A stretch of 55,320 nt of DNA from Croceivirga sp. GTDB taxonomy: Bacteria; Bacteroidota; Bacteroidia; Flavobacteriales; Flavobacteriaceae. The translations under genes were made by a program, and so were the position numbers. The stretch is from positions 1 to 55,320 of the forward strand of contig JANQRG010000009.1 in assembly GCA_028284665.1 (NCBI GenBank), written 5' to 3'. Shown here piece after piece: positions 8,022 to 15,604 of the stretch. The notes beneath the pieces were generated by a model. It searched no databases. It had not been told where the DNA came from and was given only the letters and a program-made list of their open reading frames with translations. How positions within the stretch are numbered: position 1 is the stretch's first letter; each line of letters begins with the position of its first letter.

Positions 8022-9500
8022 TTATTTTAGTTGGAATTCTGGTTCTCTAGTAAGATGTCGTAAAAGCAGAAAGACCTGCGTGGGGGTATCCTCTAACATC
8101 ATGTTCCAGCTTCCGGTTTCATAGATGTTATTGTCTTCGTAAGGCTCTCTAAACACAGAAATTGCAATAGCATAATCCGCATCGGTCAAAAGGCCTTTGG
8201 GCGTGAACTTATCAATAATGGCCCTGGCCACTACGTCAGGATCATTTATTGTTGCGCCATTTGGACCCGCTGCTGCGATTCCCAATGCCCTAAATTGCTG
8301 TGTGTCTGCCTGGAAAAAACGCTCCAGGAATACTTCAGCAGACAACCACCGTCCAATGATGAAGTGGGTACTGATCCACTGTCGGTCCCGTTGCCAACCT
8401 GCAACATCTACCGGATCCCACAATTCCTGTCCAATCAATGTTGCGGCATCCACAACATTTACTATGGTGCCATCGTCATAGCCAAATCCGGTTTCCTTGA
8501 TCATGCCCAAATACAGATCATATGGGCTTTTTATGATAGTGCCAATGGCGGTTTCGTCAAAAAAGTGTTCGCTTTTGAACAATTGCCGCAGTACCGGGGC
8601 AATTTCAAAGTTGTTAGCAACCATTGTTGTTGCTAAACCGTTTAAAATGGGCTGTGCTTCGGCTGCAATCGCATCCGGATGCACAAAATAGAGGTAGAGT
8701 TTTTTACATATAAAGTAGGCGATTAGTTGGGCGCGTTCATTAAAAAGGATATCAATCACATCGTCATAGCCCCAGTTACCGGTTTGCCCCATAATGGTTT
8801 TGGCATCGGTGTCAAACTGCTCGGGATCAAAGGTGATCTTGGTACAACCAACATCCCCTCTATTGACGTAGCCGGTGAGGGCACGTGAAGCTTCGATAAT
8901 GTCCTCTTCGGTATACCCCTGTGCTTCTCCAAGTGTAAAGAGCTCATATAACTCTCGGGCATAGTTTTCGTTGGGACGGTTTTTGTTGTTAAAGGCACCA
9001 TCCAGATAGCGGAGCATCGCACTGGTAAGCCCCATCTCACTGACGAAGGTCTTGAAATTACCTAAGGCATTGCGCTGTAAGCAATTGACATACTCGTACA
9101 AAAAGGAGTTACAATCATAAACATCGATCTCGGTAACAAAATGGTTGTGCCAAAAGAAACTCAAACGATCTCTAAGATTGTTGTCTAATAGGCCGTTACC
9201 GTAAGCTGTTGATAGTTCTTCCCGTTGCGCTCTTCGCAGTTGCCGTGCGAGATCGTCATCTTCGGGATAATTGGCATTGGTCCATTCCGCCCATTCGGGG
9301 GCTGGTATGGGAGGAGCTGCCAGGGCCTGATCTACAAGAGAATCTACGAGTGCCGTTGCTGATTGCCCAACCGCTTGGTTGATGGTTTCCACCGAAGCAC
9401 TAAATCCCAACCTTCGATAAAGGTGGGCCGCCCGCAACTCATCTAAAGGGGTAGTATACGGAGCTAAAGTCCCCGTATTACAATTGATGAATACTTCCAT
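8022..9500 (-). CDS. DUF1800 family protein
   Basis: This 492-residue protein has the DUF1800 signatures: AAHLYRRLGFS at the N terminus, the W-H-N-H-F motif (FFWHNHFVTE) near 113-125, and PNENYARELYELFTLG near 174-190. No function is established for the family. It is commonly encoded directly before a DUF1501 protein, as here, so the two probably work as a complex. The N terminus (MEVFINCNTGTLAPYT) has no signal peptide, whereas the partner has Tat and type IX signals. This makes co-export with the partner a reasonable inference. No frame break is seen and no better upstream start is visible. Confidence 0.85.
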   Translation of the reverse strand: MEVFINCNTGTLAPYTTPLDELRAAHLYRRLGFSASVETINQAVGQSATALVDSLVDQALAAPPIPAPEWAEWTNANYPEDDDLARQLRRAQREELSTAYGNGLLDNNLRDRLSFFWHNHFVTEIDVYDCNSFLYEYVNCLQRNALGNFKTFVSEMGLTSAMLRYLDGAFNNKNRPNENYARELYELFTLGEAQGYTEEDIIEASRALTGYVNRGDVGCTKITFDPEQFDTDAKTIMGQTGNWGYDDVIDILFNERAQLIAYFICKKLYLYFVHPDAIAAEAQPILNGLATTMVANNFEIAPVLRQLFKSEHFFDETAIGTIIKSPYDLYLGMIKETGFGYDDGTIVNVVDAATLIGQELWDPVDVAGWQRDRQWISTHFIIGRWLSAEVFLERFFQADTQQFRALGIAAAGPNGATINDPDVVARAIIDKFTPKGLLTDADYAIAISVFREPYEDNNIYETGSWNMMLEDTPTQVFLLLRHLTREPEFQLK

Positions 9501-9665
9501 AGCAAAGTTTGGTGTTAAAGTGTATCATAGTCTTGGGGTCAACTATGCGTTGTAGGTAGGTGTGGTTCAATTGAGGGTTCAAAGTACAATCTTAACGTAA
9601 GAAGACCGGCAACATGTCAAATTTTTCGATGAAATGCACATTCTTTTTTATATTTTTCATGATTT

Positions 9666-10025
9666 ATGGGAAATCACAACGAATTTGGCCGGCTTGGAGA
9701 GGAAATGGCGACAAATTTTTTGACGAAAAAAGGCTATCGTATTCGGGATACCAATTATCGTTATCGAAAATCAGAAGTGGATATCATCGCCCAAAAGGAT
9801 ACCATTCTTGCCATTGTGGAGGTCAAATCCCGAAGTTCAGATCAGCTTCAGGAGATCGCCCAAGCCGTGAACCGAAAGAAGATAAAACTGTTGGTTGCAG
9901 CAGCAGACGAATATGTACTTCAAAACGATCTGGATGTTAGCGTGCGGTTCGATATTATCACCATACTTAAAAAAGATAACACCTTCCAAATTGAGCATCT
10001 GGAAGATGCGTTCTATCATTTCTAA
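9666..10025 (+). CDS. yraN: YraN family (UPF0102) putative endonuclease-fold protein
   Basis: The 119-residue protein has the family layout: GRLGEEMATNFLTKKGYRI at residues 8-26, then the nuclease-like core YRKSEVDIIAQ - AIVEVKSR (E-D-ExK pattern, about 37-57). YraN proteins resemble Holliday-junction resolvases, but their in vivo role is not settled. It is cytosolic. The ATG at 9666 is chosen because a nearby upstream ATG (9659) is out of frame. It is followed 51 bp later by the ACT-like protein on the same strand, probably in one transcript. Confidence 0.9.
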   Translation: MGNHNEFGRLGEEMATNFLTKKGYRIRDTNYRYRKSEVDIIAQKDTILAIVEVKSRSSDQLQEIAQAVNRKKIKLLVAAADEYVLQNDLDVSVRFDIITILKKDNTFQIEHLEDAFYHF

Positions 10026-10076
10026 CCATTTGTTTTATTTATAACATTTTGTTATTTTTACTTCAAAACTAATTGC

Positions 10077-10736
10077 ATGAAAACTATTTCTGCTGTTGTT
10101 GAGCATTACATACGAAAAAAGCCGTTTTTACAAACCGCCCTGGCCCAAGGGATTATCAATCTCACCTCATTATCCCGCAGTATTAAACCGGAAATAGAAG
10201 AAGAATTGGGGAAAGAAGTACGAAACGGAGCCGTGGTGATGGCATTAAAACGGTTGTCAGATGACTTGGAATTCAGAGCCACCCATCGTATTGTAAAAGT
10301 GCTGAAGAACATCGGAGAGATCACTGTACGTTCTAATCTGACCGACTATACCTTTCTCTCTTCGGAAACTATACTGGCCCAACAGGCGAGATTATTGGAA
10401 AAGGTAAACGAGAACCAGGATATTTTTTATACGTCTTCCCGGGGGGTCAACGAAATAAATATTGTGGTGAGCAATAGTCTGGATGGGGTAGTGGAGGAAC
10501 TCTTTGAACGGGAACGATGTACACAAAAAGTGGACAATCTCTCATCGGTGACAGTAAAACTACCAGCGGAAAACGTAGCGGTACCCGGGATCTATTATTT
10601 CATCTTCCAACGGTTGGCCTGGGAGGGGATTGTTTTGTATGAAGTGATCTCTACCACTAACGAGTTTACTATTTTGGTAAACGATGACCAGGTGGATGTT
10701 GCCTTTAAAACGATCAAGGACCTAAAGACCCTTTAA
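10077..10736 (+). CDS. Putative regulator with helical N-terminal domain and ACT-like C-terminal domain
   Basis: This 219-residue cytosolic protein has no signal peptide or membrane segment. Residues 1-70 are helical and look like a winged or HTH domain (QGIINLTSLSRSIKPEIEEELGKEV...AVVMALKRLSDDL). Residues about 80-140 and 160-219 have the beta-alpha-beta pattern of ACT domains, e.g. VPGIYYFIFQRLAWEGIVLYEVISTTNEFTILVNDDQV. That layout resembles the archaeal 'predicted regulator of amino acid metabolism' type (HTH plus ACT). Ligand and target are unknown. It is likely co-transcribed with yraN. Its TAA abuts the alkB stop with no gap, so the two units converge directly. Confidence 0.6.
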   Translation: MKTISAVVEHYIRKKPFLQTALAQGIINLTSLSRSIKPEIEEELGKEVRNGAVVMALKRLSDDLEFRATHRIVKVLKNIGEITVRSNLTDYTFLSSETILAQQARLLEKVNENQDIFYTSSRGVNEINIVVSNSLDGVVEELFERERCTQKVDNLSSVTVKLPAENVAVPGIYYFIFQRLAWEGIVLYEVISTTNEFTILVNDDQVDVAFKTIKDLKTL

Positions 10737-11771
10737 TTATTGGAACTCTTCCAGTTTTTTATTCATCACCCAAAACCATAGGGGTTGAAGTAAGGCTAAA
10801 ATCATCATACCGGGATACCCGGTAGGCATTTGCGGGCTTTTTTCGTGAGATTTCAGGACCTGGTATTTTTTACTACCGTTATAATGGTGGTCTGAATGAC
10901 GGGATAAATTGAATAATAATGTCCTTCCTATGGGGTGGTCCGAATTCCAGGAATGTTGGTGACGGACCGCTTCGTATCTTCCCTTTTCATTTTTCTTTCG
11001 CAACAATCCATAGTGCTCGATGTAGTTTACCGTTTCAAGCAGTACAATGCCAAAGGTTGCTGCACCTAAAAACGCTATTAGCACAACACCGCCAAACAAC
11101 AAGTACACCATACCTATTAGTATACCATTGGCCAGGGTATATACGACCATTCGATTTTGAAAAGAAAACCATGATCGCCCTTCAGTTTTTAATCGCTCGT
11201 TTTCTAACTGCCAGGCTTCGATATAGCTGCCAAAATGGGAACGGAACCAATAGAACAACAGGAGTTCATTCTTTCGCGCTGTGGCGGAATCCTCCGGGGT
11301 CCCTACATTACGGTGATGTCCTGCGTTGTGATACGGTAAAAAATGGGTGTTCAGCGAAGTGAGTAGTAAGATCTCTCCTAAGAATTGCTCCCAGCGGGCA
11401 TGCCTATGCCCTAATTCGTGCCCGACATTTATCCCGATTACACCGCACATAAAGCCCATTGCCGTAATTCGACCTACATATTCCAAAGAGCCGTAAGGGG
11501 TTGCCAGGATGATAAAAAAGAAATAGATCAAAAATCCCAGTTGTAAGGGTAAGGTGCCATACAAGATGTAATCATAGATTTTTCGGTTCTTTTCATCATC
11601 GGCTAGTTTTTTATCCATGTTTTCCCGATCCGGTGGGATCAGCAATTCTACTAATGGTACAAAACCGAAGAAAACGATTATGGGTAAAAAGGTCCAGATT
11701 CCTTCCTTAGCAAAGGCAATATATACCGTTATGGGAATGGTATAGACAAAGAGATATTTAAGTCGACTCAT
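10737..11771 (-). CDS. alkB: AlkB-type alkane 1-monooxygenase
   Basis: AlkB is an integral membrane di-iron enzyme that hydroxylates the terminal carbon of alkanes using electrons from rubredoxin. The 344-residue protein has six or so membrane segments and the diagnostic histidine boxes: HELGHR, HNAGHHRN, NYIEHYG and SRHSDHHYNGSKKYQ. It sits 3 bp downstream of a TetR-type regulator in the same direction. Rubredoxin and rubredoxin reductase genes are not in the window. Related membrane hydroxylases act on fatty acids or xylene, but the NYIEHYG box and the R-H-S-D-H-H box favour alkane hydroxylase. Confidence 0.9.
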   Translation of the reverse strand: MSRLKYLFVYTIPITVYIAFAKEGIWTFLPIIVFFGFVPLVELLIPPDRENMDKKLADDEKNRKIYDYILYGTLPLQLGFLIYFFFIILATPYGSLEYVGRITAMGFMCGVIGINVGHELGHRHARWEQFLGEILLLTSLNTHFLPYHNAGHHRNVGTPEDSATARKNELLLFYWFRSHFGSYIEAWQLENERLKTEGRSWFSFQNRMVVYTLANGILIGMVYLLFGGVVLIAFLGAATFGIVLLETVNYIEHYGLLRKKNEKGRYEAVRHQHSWNSDHPIGRTLLFNLSRHSDHHYNGSKKYQVLKSHEKSPQMPTGYPGMMILALLQPLWFWVMNKKLEEFQ

Positions 11772-11774
11772 AAA

Positions 11775-12353
11775 CTAAAGTTTTGAAATTCCTTTGGTGA
11801 TGATATGGATAAGGTTGTCAAAGTGCGATTCAAGTCGGTCGTATTCCCCTTTCAGGTAGAAGTTGGGTTCCAATCCCTGTAAAAGCATCACCAATACCTG
11901 ACCGTAAACCAGATGATCTCCAGGTAGGTCCAGTTCCTCTTTTTGAATGCCCCGTTGTATCAATTGCATAATTTGTTGTACCTCCCACTGGAGCATCTGT
12001 TGTTTTACTTGGTCAACAAAGTCATAGTGTTCATAAAAATTGGGTCGTAGGGTTTCTTGATAGTTGGGGGCATGCCGAAGGACTTCCATTCGCTTCAACA
12101 TATATCTTCGGAGTACTTCCCTGGTATCGGATTCCGTATCGGAAAACACGTGAGAAAGCTCGGATTTCAATCGATTTAACTCATCCAGGACCACGGCCTC
12201 AAACAAGAGTTCCTTACTGCCAAAGTGATAATACAAAGAGCCTTTTGCCTTTTGTGCCGCCGTGGCAATATCTTCCATTGCCGTTTTATAATAGCCATAT
12301 TTGCTAAAGGTGGTACTTGCTACTTTAAGAAGCTGGTTTTTAGTTTTTGACAT
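11775..12353 (-). CDS. TetR-family transcriptional regulator, probably controlling alkB
   Basis: This is a 192-residue regulator: an N-terminal TetR HTH (QLLKVASTTFSKYGYYKTAMEDIATAAQKAKGSLYYHFGSKELLFEAV, spread over about residues 6-53) and a helical ligand-binding domain. The gene is 3 bp upstream of alkB, so repressor and target are on one transcript, which fits autoregulation. I start at MSKTKN (12353). The open frame continues to 12488, but a TTG-N20-TATATTTG promoter at 12377-12407 lies inside that extension. Repeats overlapping this promoter (12402-12446) are candidate operators. The ligand may be a fatty acid, acyl-CoA or alkane, but that is inference. Confidence 0.88.
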   Translation of the reverse strand: MSKTKNQLLKVASTTFSKYGYYKTAMEDIATAAQKAKGSLYYHFGSKELLFEAVVLDELNRLKSELSHVFSDTESDTREVLRRYMLKRMEVLRHAPNYQETLRPNFYEHYDFVDQVKQQMLQWEVQQIMQLIQRGIQKEELDLPGDHLVYGQVLVMLLQGLEPNFYLKGEYDRLESHFDNLIHIITKGISKL

Positions 12354-12376
12354 TTTGACCAAAAATGAATAATAGT

Positions 12377-12407
12377 CAAATATATTAAAATCTTTAACCC
12401 AAAACAA
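12377..12407 (-). promoter_or_regulatory. Promoter of tetR-alkB
   Basis: On the minus strand, TTG (12405-12407), a 20-bp spacer and TATATTTG (12377-12384) match the Bacteroidota promoter consensus. The start codon is 24 bp downstream of the -7 box. Confidence 0.65.
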
Positions 12408-12446
12408 TGGTATGCAGTCAACTATATATGAAACAATGGTATAGTT
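12402..12446. promoter_or_regulatory. Repeat cluster, candidate TetR operator
   Basis: AAACAATGGTAT occurs twice in direct orientation (12402-12413 and 12431-12442), 29 bp apart. A 7-bp inverted repeat, AACTATA (12420-12426) and TATAGTT (12440-12446), overlaps the second copy. The first copy covers the -33 element of the tetR-alkB promoter. Position and symmetry fit operator sites, but no binding data are available. Confidence 0.35.
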
Positions 12447-12488
12447 TTTGCGGCTTACTTTGTAATTTCCGTGAAAATTTCTAACCAA

Positions 12489-13181
12489 ATGCGACTTCTT
12501 TTTTTGCCTTCACTCCTTTTTCTATTTTTCCAGAATATACTATCTCAAAACTTGACAACTCTCCAAGACGACTTTAGAGGGGTGTATATTAATCCTTCAC
12601 TATATGGACAGCGTTATGAGATTGAAGAAGGTTCACCCTATTTGAATTTGGAATTTGGGCCTGCAAAGATTGGAGACCGGAAAAAAACCTATTTGGTACG
12701 TTTTAACGCCTATGAGGGAAGTGTTGAGGTTTGGATACAGGTAAATAAGGTGATTGAATTGAACAATTCAAGCGATGAACGAATTAAGATGTTGGACGGT
12801 TCCAATAAGGAATATGTAATAACAACATATCTTGGTCCCAAAGGAAACCTTGAGAAAGGTTTCCTGGAAGAGCTGAAAGTCACCAATAGCTACACGCTCT
12901 ATAAAAAAGAGATTGCAAAGTATTTCGAAAAGGTCAAAGCGGGGGCATATAAAGAAGAGATACCTGCGAGATTCGAAATGGCGACTCCCCAATTCTACTT
13001 TAAATTGGTCGATGATGATGATGCAACGATTAGGTATCTGTCAAACAACAAGAAGAAGTTTCTAAGTGTTTTTGATTCCCAAAATGCCGACAAAGTCAAG
13101 GAACTGATAAAAAAGGAAAAACTGAGTTTGACCAAAAAAGAAGATATTATTCGCATTTTGGAGGGCATTTATGGTGGTTGA
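12489..13181 (+). CDS. Secreted protein of unknown function
   Basis: This 230-residue protein has a signal peptide (MRLLFLPSLLFLFF, cleavage near LSQ-N). The mature part mixes strands and helices: a beta-rich half (YEIEEGSPYLNLEFG, FNAYEGSVEVWIQVNKV) then a Lys-rich helical half. No known motif is visible. I choose ATG at 12489; a GTG at 12471 is in frame but adds residues before a clean signal peptide. The 11-bp string TTACTTTGTAA at 12455-12465, a near match to the -7 consensus, also occurs before the next gene (13370-13380). This suggests related promoters. It is divergent from tetR-alkB. Confidence 0.6.
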   Translation: MRLLFLPSLLFLFFQNILSQNLTTLQDDFRGVYINPSLYGQRYEIEEGSPYLNLEFGPAKIGDRKKTYLVRFNAYEGSVEVWIQVNKVIELNNSSDERIKMLDGSNKEYVITTYLGPKGNLEKGFLEELKVTNSYTLYKKEIAKYFEKVKAGAYKEEIPARFEMATPQFYFKLVDDDDATIRYLSNNKKKFLSVFDSQNADKVKELIKKEKLSLTKKEDIIRILEGIYGG

Positions 13182-13222
13182 ATCCTGATTTGATACATCA
13201 AGAATGTATCGGACACTCGACG

Positions 13223-13237
13223 AAATGCACTCCAAAT
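13223..13237. promoter_or_regulatory. Sequence motif shared with the upstream region of the XRE-membrane regulator gene
   Basis: AAATGC-AC-TCCAAAT here and AAATGC-CG-TCCAAAT at 13703-13717 match in 13 of 15 positions. They lie 158 and 85 bp before the next start codons in the same orientation. This could be a shared binding site, or chance. Confidence 0.25.
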
Positions 13238-13309
13238 CGGCAAGTGGTTTTTGAAGTCAAAAACCGTTATCGATACTATTTAACACTTTATCCGACAAGA
13301 TGTTTTAAA

Positions 13310-13344
13310 ACGATTTTTTTGGCTCGGTAAACGACCAAAATCGT
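13310..13344. promoter_or_regulatory. Inverted repeat in the gap before the small periplasmic protein gene
   Basis: ACGATTTT (13310-13317) and AAAATCGT (13337-13344) are perfect 8-bp arms. With GG/CC inside and a 3-nt T bulge the pairing extends to 10 bp. It is about 130 bp after the previous stop. It could end transcription of the upstream gene or bind a regulator; there is no T run right after it. Confidence 0.35.
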
Positions 13345-13360
13345 CCCTGACCCTTACCTC

Positions 13361-13390
13361 TGGGTAATTTTACTTTGTAACAATTACCCA
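13361..13390. promoter_or_regulatory. 9-bp inverted repeat directly before a start codon
   Basis: TGGGTAATT (13361-13369) and AATTACCCA (13382-13390) are perfect arms around a 12-bp spacer. The spacer contains TTACTTTG, a near-consensus -7 box. The right arm ends 4 bp before the ATG at 13395. As DNA it would be an operator across the promoter; as RNA it would be a hairpin next to the start codon, if transcription begins further upstream. Confidence 0.45.
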
Positions 13391-13394
13391 AGTC

Positions 13395-13625
13395 ATGAAA
13401 GCAATTTTAACCTTCGTTTTTTTCATCTTCGTTAGCACCGCAGCTATGGCCAACACTAAAGCGGTAAAAGTGGAAACGATTAGCAAAGGTGTAAATTTGG
13501 AGATTACCATTGCTACAAAGAAGCTAAATACTACTGAGGTTGCTCGCTTGTACAGATTTAAAAACTCAAGGGTTAAAAAAGCATTGAAATTTTCATCAAA
13601 AGCCGACAAGGCTAAAATGGCATAG
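13395..13625 (+). CDS. Small periplasmic protein of unknown function
   Basis: This is a 76-residue protein with a signal peptide (MKAILTFVFFIFVSTAAMA, cleavage after Ala19). The mature part is about 57 residues: a strand-rich piece (VKVETISKGVNLEITIATKKL) and a basic helical end (LYRFKNSRVKKALKFSSKADKAKMA). The mature protein is strongly positive, without cysteines. The gene has its own palindromic upstream region and a strong terminator, so it forms a separate, probably well-expressed unit. Family and function are not known to me. Confidence 0.7.
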   Translation: MKAILTFVFFIFVSTAAMANTKAVKVETISKGVNLEITIATKKLNTTEVARLYRFKNSRVKKALKFSSKADKAKMA

Positions 13626-13654
13626 CCCCCAAACCAAACCAACTACTTGTTATG

Positions 13655-13676
13655 GCCCTCCTTCGAGGGCTTTTTT
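13655..13676 (+). terminator. Terminator of the small periplasmic protein gene
   Basis: GCCCTC (13655-13660), a 4-nt CTTC loop and GAGGGC (13665-13670) are followed by six T. It lies 30 bp after the stop codon. Confidence 0.93.
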
Positions 13677-13702
13677 GTGTTTTACATTTAGTTGGTGACA
13701 TT

Positions 13703-13717
13703 AAATGCCGTCCAAAT
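13703..13717. promoter_or_regulatory. Second copy of the shared AAATGC-nn-TCCAAAT motif
   Basis: This is the counterpart of the motif at 13223-13237, 85 bp before the XRE-membrane regulator start codon and upstream of its predicted promoter. Confidence 0.25.
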
Positions 13718-13742
13718 GCCGGGTCAAATCCAATTAAATTCC

Positions 13743-13773
13743 TTGGGGATGTTTTATCTTGAATGTAACATTG
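13743..13773 (+). promoter_or_regulatory. Probable promoter of the XRE-membrane regulator gene
   Basis: TTG (13743-13745), a 20-bp spacer and TAACATTG (13766-13773, one mismatch to TAnnTTTG) lie 28 bp before the ATG at 13802. Confidence 0.4.
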
Positions 13774-13801
13774 CGTAAAGATTTCAATAAAACAAAATGC
13801 G

Positions 13802-14614
13802 ATGAAACAACCGGAGTTAGGAATAAAAATAACGGCACTGCGAAAGCAAAAGGGATATACTCAGGAAGAGCTCGTAGAGCGTTGCAACATTAACGTGCGC
13901 ACTTTACAGCGTATTGAAAATGGTGAGGTCACACCCAGAAGTTATACCATAAAGACTATTTTATCTGCTCTGGATTATGATTATGAAAGTTTGCAAGAGG
14001 AAAACAAAATACAGTCATCCGAAATTGGACCGCTACCCGAAAATGCCGTTAAAACGATCCACAACTTGTTAACCCTAGCATGGGTTGCCGGGATTTTCTT
14101 TCTCGTAGCTGCGGTGTTTGAAGGAATAGCTGACTATGTGCGATTTAAGGATGATGAATTGATTTATGGTGGTTGGGGACATGTTACCGCAAAGGTTGTA
14201 GCATTACTTTTCAATGCTTTATTGCTCTATGGTTTTTTGGTTTCCGGGAGGGTATTGAAAAATTATTTGATGAAGATTGCCTCAGTATTGTGGCTCTTTG
14301 CCATCTTGTTTTTTTATGCTTACGACATCATCTCTGTTTTTTACGATCCGCTTCAATTCAAAATTGTCCTTTTGGCAGAGTCTGTGACCTTAGGAGCACT
14401 GGGGATATTACTTGGTATCTCAATACTAAAATCGGAGAAAAAACTGGGGATAATCGCTTACATCTCGGGGGGGATGGAGCTGCTGATCGCTTTTTGTCTA
14501 TTAACCGTTTTCCTTTCACCCTTAGCGTTGTTCTTATTTTTCCCGGTGATTATCCTTGAGATCGTTTTGTTGTACAAGGTGGCTTCCCTGGTTCGGGAAC
14601 ATATAGACCGATAG
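13802..14614 (+). CDS. XRE-type HTH regulator fused to a multi-pass membrane domain
   Basis: Residues 5-60 are a clear Cro/CI-type HTH (ITALRKQKGYTQEELVERCNINVRTLQRIENGEVTPRSYTIKTI). After a short linker, residues about 85-265 contain some five or six hydrophobic segments, so the DNA-binding domain hangs from the inner membrane into the cytosol. Proteins of this layout, some with DUF4870-like membrane parts, are common in Bacteroidota. Their signals are generally unknown. It might sense membrane state and act on nearby promoters such as the palindrome at 13361-13390. This is inference from position only. The gene converges with the following minus-strand membrane protein. Confidence 0.85.
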   Translation: MKQPELGIKITALRKQKGYTQEELVERCNINVRTLQRIENGEVTPRSYTIKTILSALDYDYESLQEENKIQSSEIGPLPENAVKTIHNLLTLAWVAGIFFLVAAVFEGIADYVRFKDDELIYGGWGHVTAKVVALLFNALLLYGFLVSGRVLKNYLMKIASVLWLFAILFFYAYDIISVFYDPLQFKIVLLAESVTLGALGILLGISILKSEKKLGIIAYISGGMELLIAFCLLTVFLSPLALFLFFPVIILEIVLLYKVASLVREHIDR

Positions 14615-14625
14615 GCTTATCATCC

Positions 14626-15528
14626 TTAAGACGATTCAAATCGCTTTTCAAATTGATTATGGATGGCCAAAATGGTCAGCCCGAAGACCACGGCAAATAC
14701 AATTAACACGGTATTGACCAGCCCATCCACAGAGAAGGAAATGCGAATTAATATCGTTGAAATCACAAAGCCTGAATTTCGAATGACCTTATGATACTTG
14801 TCGGTATAAAAAAAGGAAACCAGTAGTAATAAGACGTCTATGATGATTAAAACCGTAAAGAATTCATCAAAGAAAACATTGTTCACGTTTTTTAGTTCAC
14901 CAAAACTCCCGTCGTAGTTGCTAAATTCCAAATACCCCCATTTGCCAAAGGTGTAAAGCGCCAATCCTAATAATAAAGGAACAAGTATAATGGCAATAGT
15001 TTTTTTTAGATGAACAAATCTATCAAGGGCAGTACTTATTGGAGGTTCAGCCTGATTCATGATCTTTCGATTCTTGTTCATTCTGTAGAACCAGTACAAC
15101 AAGTAAAAAAGCATGATAGAGGCTAAAATATCGTAGGTGAATTGTAGATCGCCCTTTATACTAAACCAATCGGTACTTAATTTAAGGTTAGCGAGGTCTT
15201 TAAATAATCGCCTAATAATAATAAGGCTGATGATTTCGTACTGTTTGCTAATATAAGTGGTAATGGAGCGTGGTAGGTAAAACACCAACAAATAAACCTC
15301 ATACACCAAAATAAAGGAAAATGGTGTGTAAACCGCTGCAATGGGACTACCCAGAAGCGTACTGTTAGGGTCCAGGAAAGAAAGATATGGGGCCAAATAG
15401 ATCAGCAGAAGATGTACAATAAAGCTTAGGATGGCAAGAATCAGAATAGTACGTTCGATCGCCTTTTTCGTCGTTTCTGATAGTAACAATCGATGTAATT
15501 TCTGCACTAGCGCTTTCAGAGAAGACAT
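14626..15528 (-). CDS. Multi-pass membrane protein of unknown function
   Basis: This protein has about 300 residues and six likely membrane segments (e.g. ILILAILSFIVHLLLIYL near 30-48, and LASIMLFYLLYWFY in the middle) and polar stretches between them. I start at MSSLKALV (15528). A further in-frame ATG at 15561 would overlap the -7 element of the divergent flavin-reductase gene. No transporter or enzyme motif can be named with confidence; some features resemble ion-channel-like proteins in flavobacteria, but the selectivity motif is absent. It ends close to the XRE-membrane gene in the opposite direction. Confidence 0.7.
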   Translation of the reverse strand: MSSLKALVQKLHRLLLSETTKKAIERTILILAILSFIVHLLLIYLAPYLSFLDPNSTLLGSPIAAVYTPFSFILVYEVYLLVFYLPRSITTYISKQYEIISLIIIRRLFKDLANLKLSTDWFSIKGDLQFTYDILASIMLFYLLYWFYRMNKNRKIMNQAEPPISTALDRFVHLKKTIAIILVPLLLGLALYTFGKWGYLEFSNYDGSFGELKNVNNVFFDEFFTVLIIIDVLLLLVSFFYTDKYHKVIRNSGFVISTILIRISFSVDGLVNTVLIVFAVVFGLTILAIHNQFEKRFESS

Positions 15529-15535
15529 TGTTAAA

Positions 15536-15564
15536 TTTAGCGATTCTATTATAGAGTACATTTG
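15536..15564 (+). promoter_or_regulatory. Probable promoter of the flavin-reductase-like gene
   Basis: TTTA (15536-15539), a 17-bp spacer and TACATTTG (15557-15564, perfect TAnnTTTG) lie 40 bp before the ATG at 15605. Confidence 0.5.
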
Positions 15565-15604
15565 TAATCTGTTTCTGAACTGCCAGAACTGCTAAAAATT
15601 GACT

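Noticed and set aside
12354-12488. N-terminal extension of the TetR regulator to 12488.
   Set aside because: The family start is at 12353. A consensus promoter lies in the extension, and the extra residues look like translated A/T-rich intergenic DNA.
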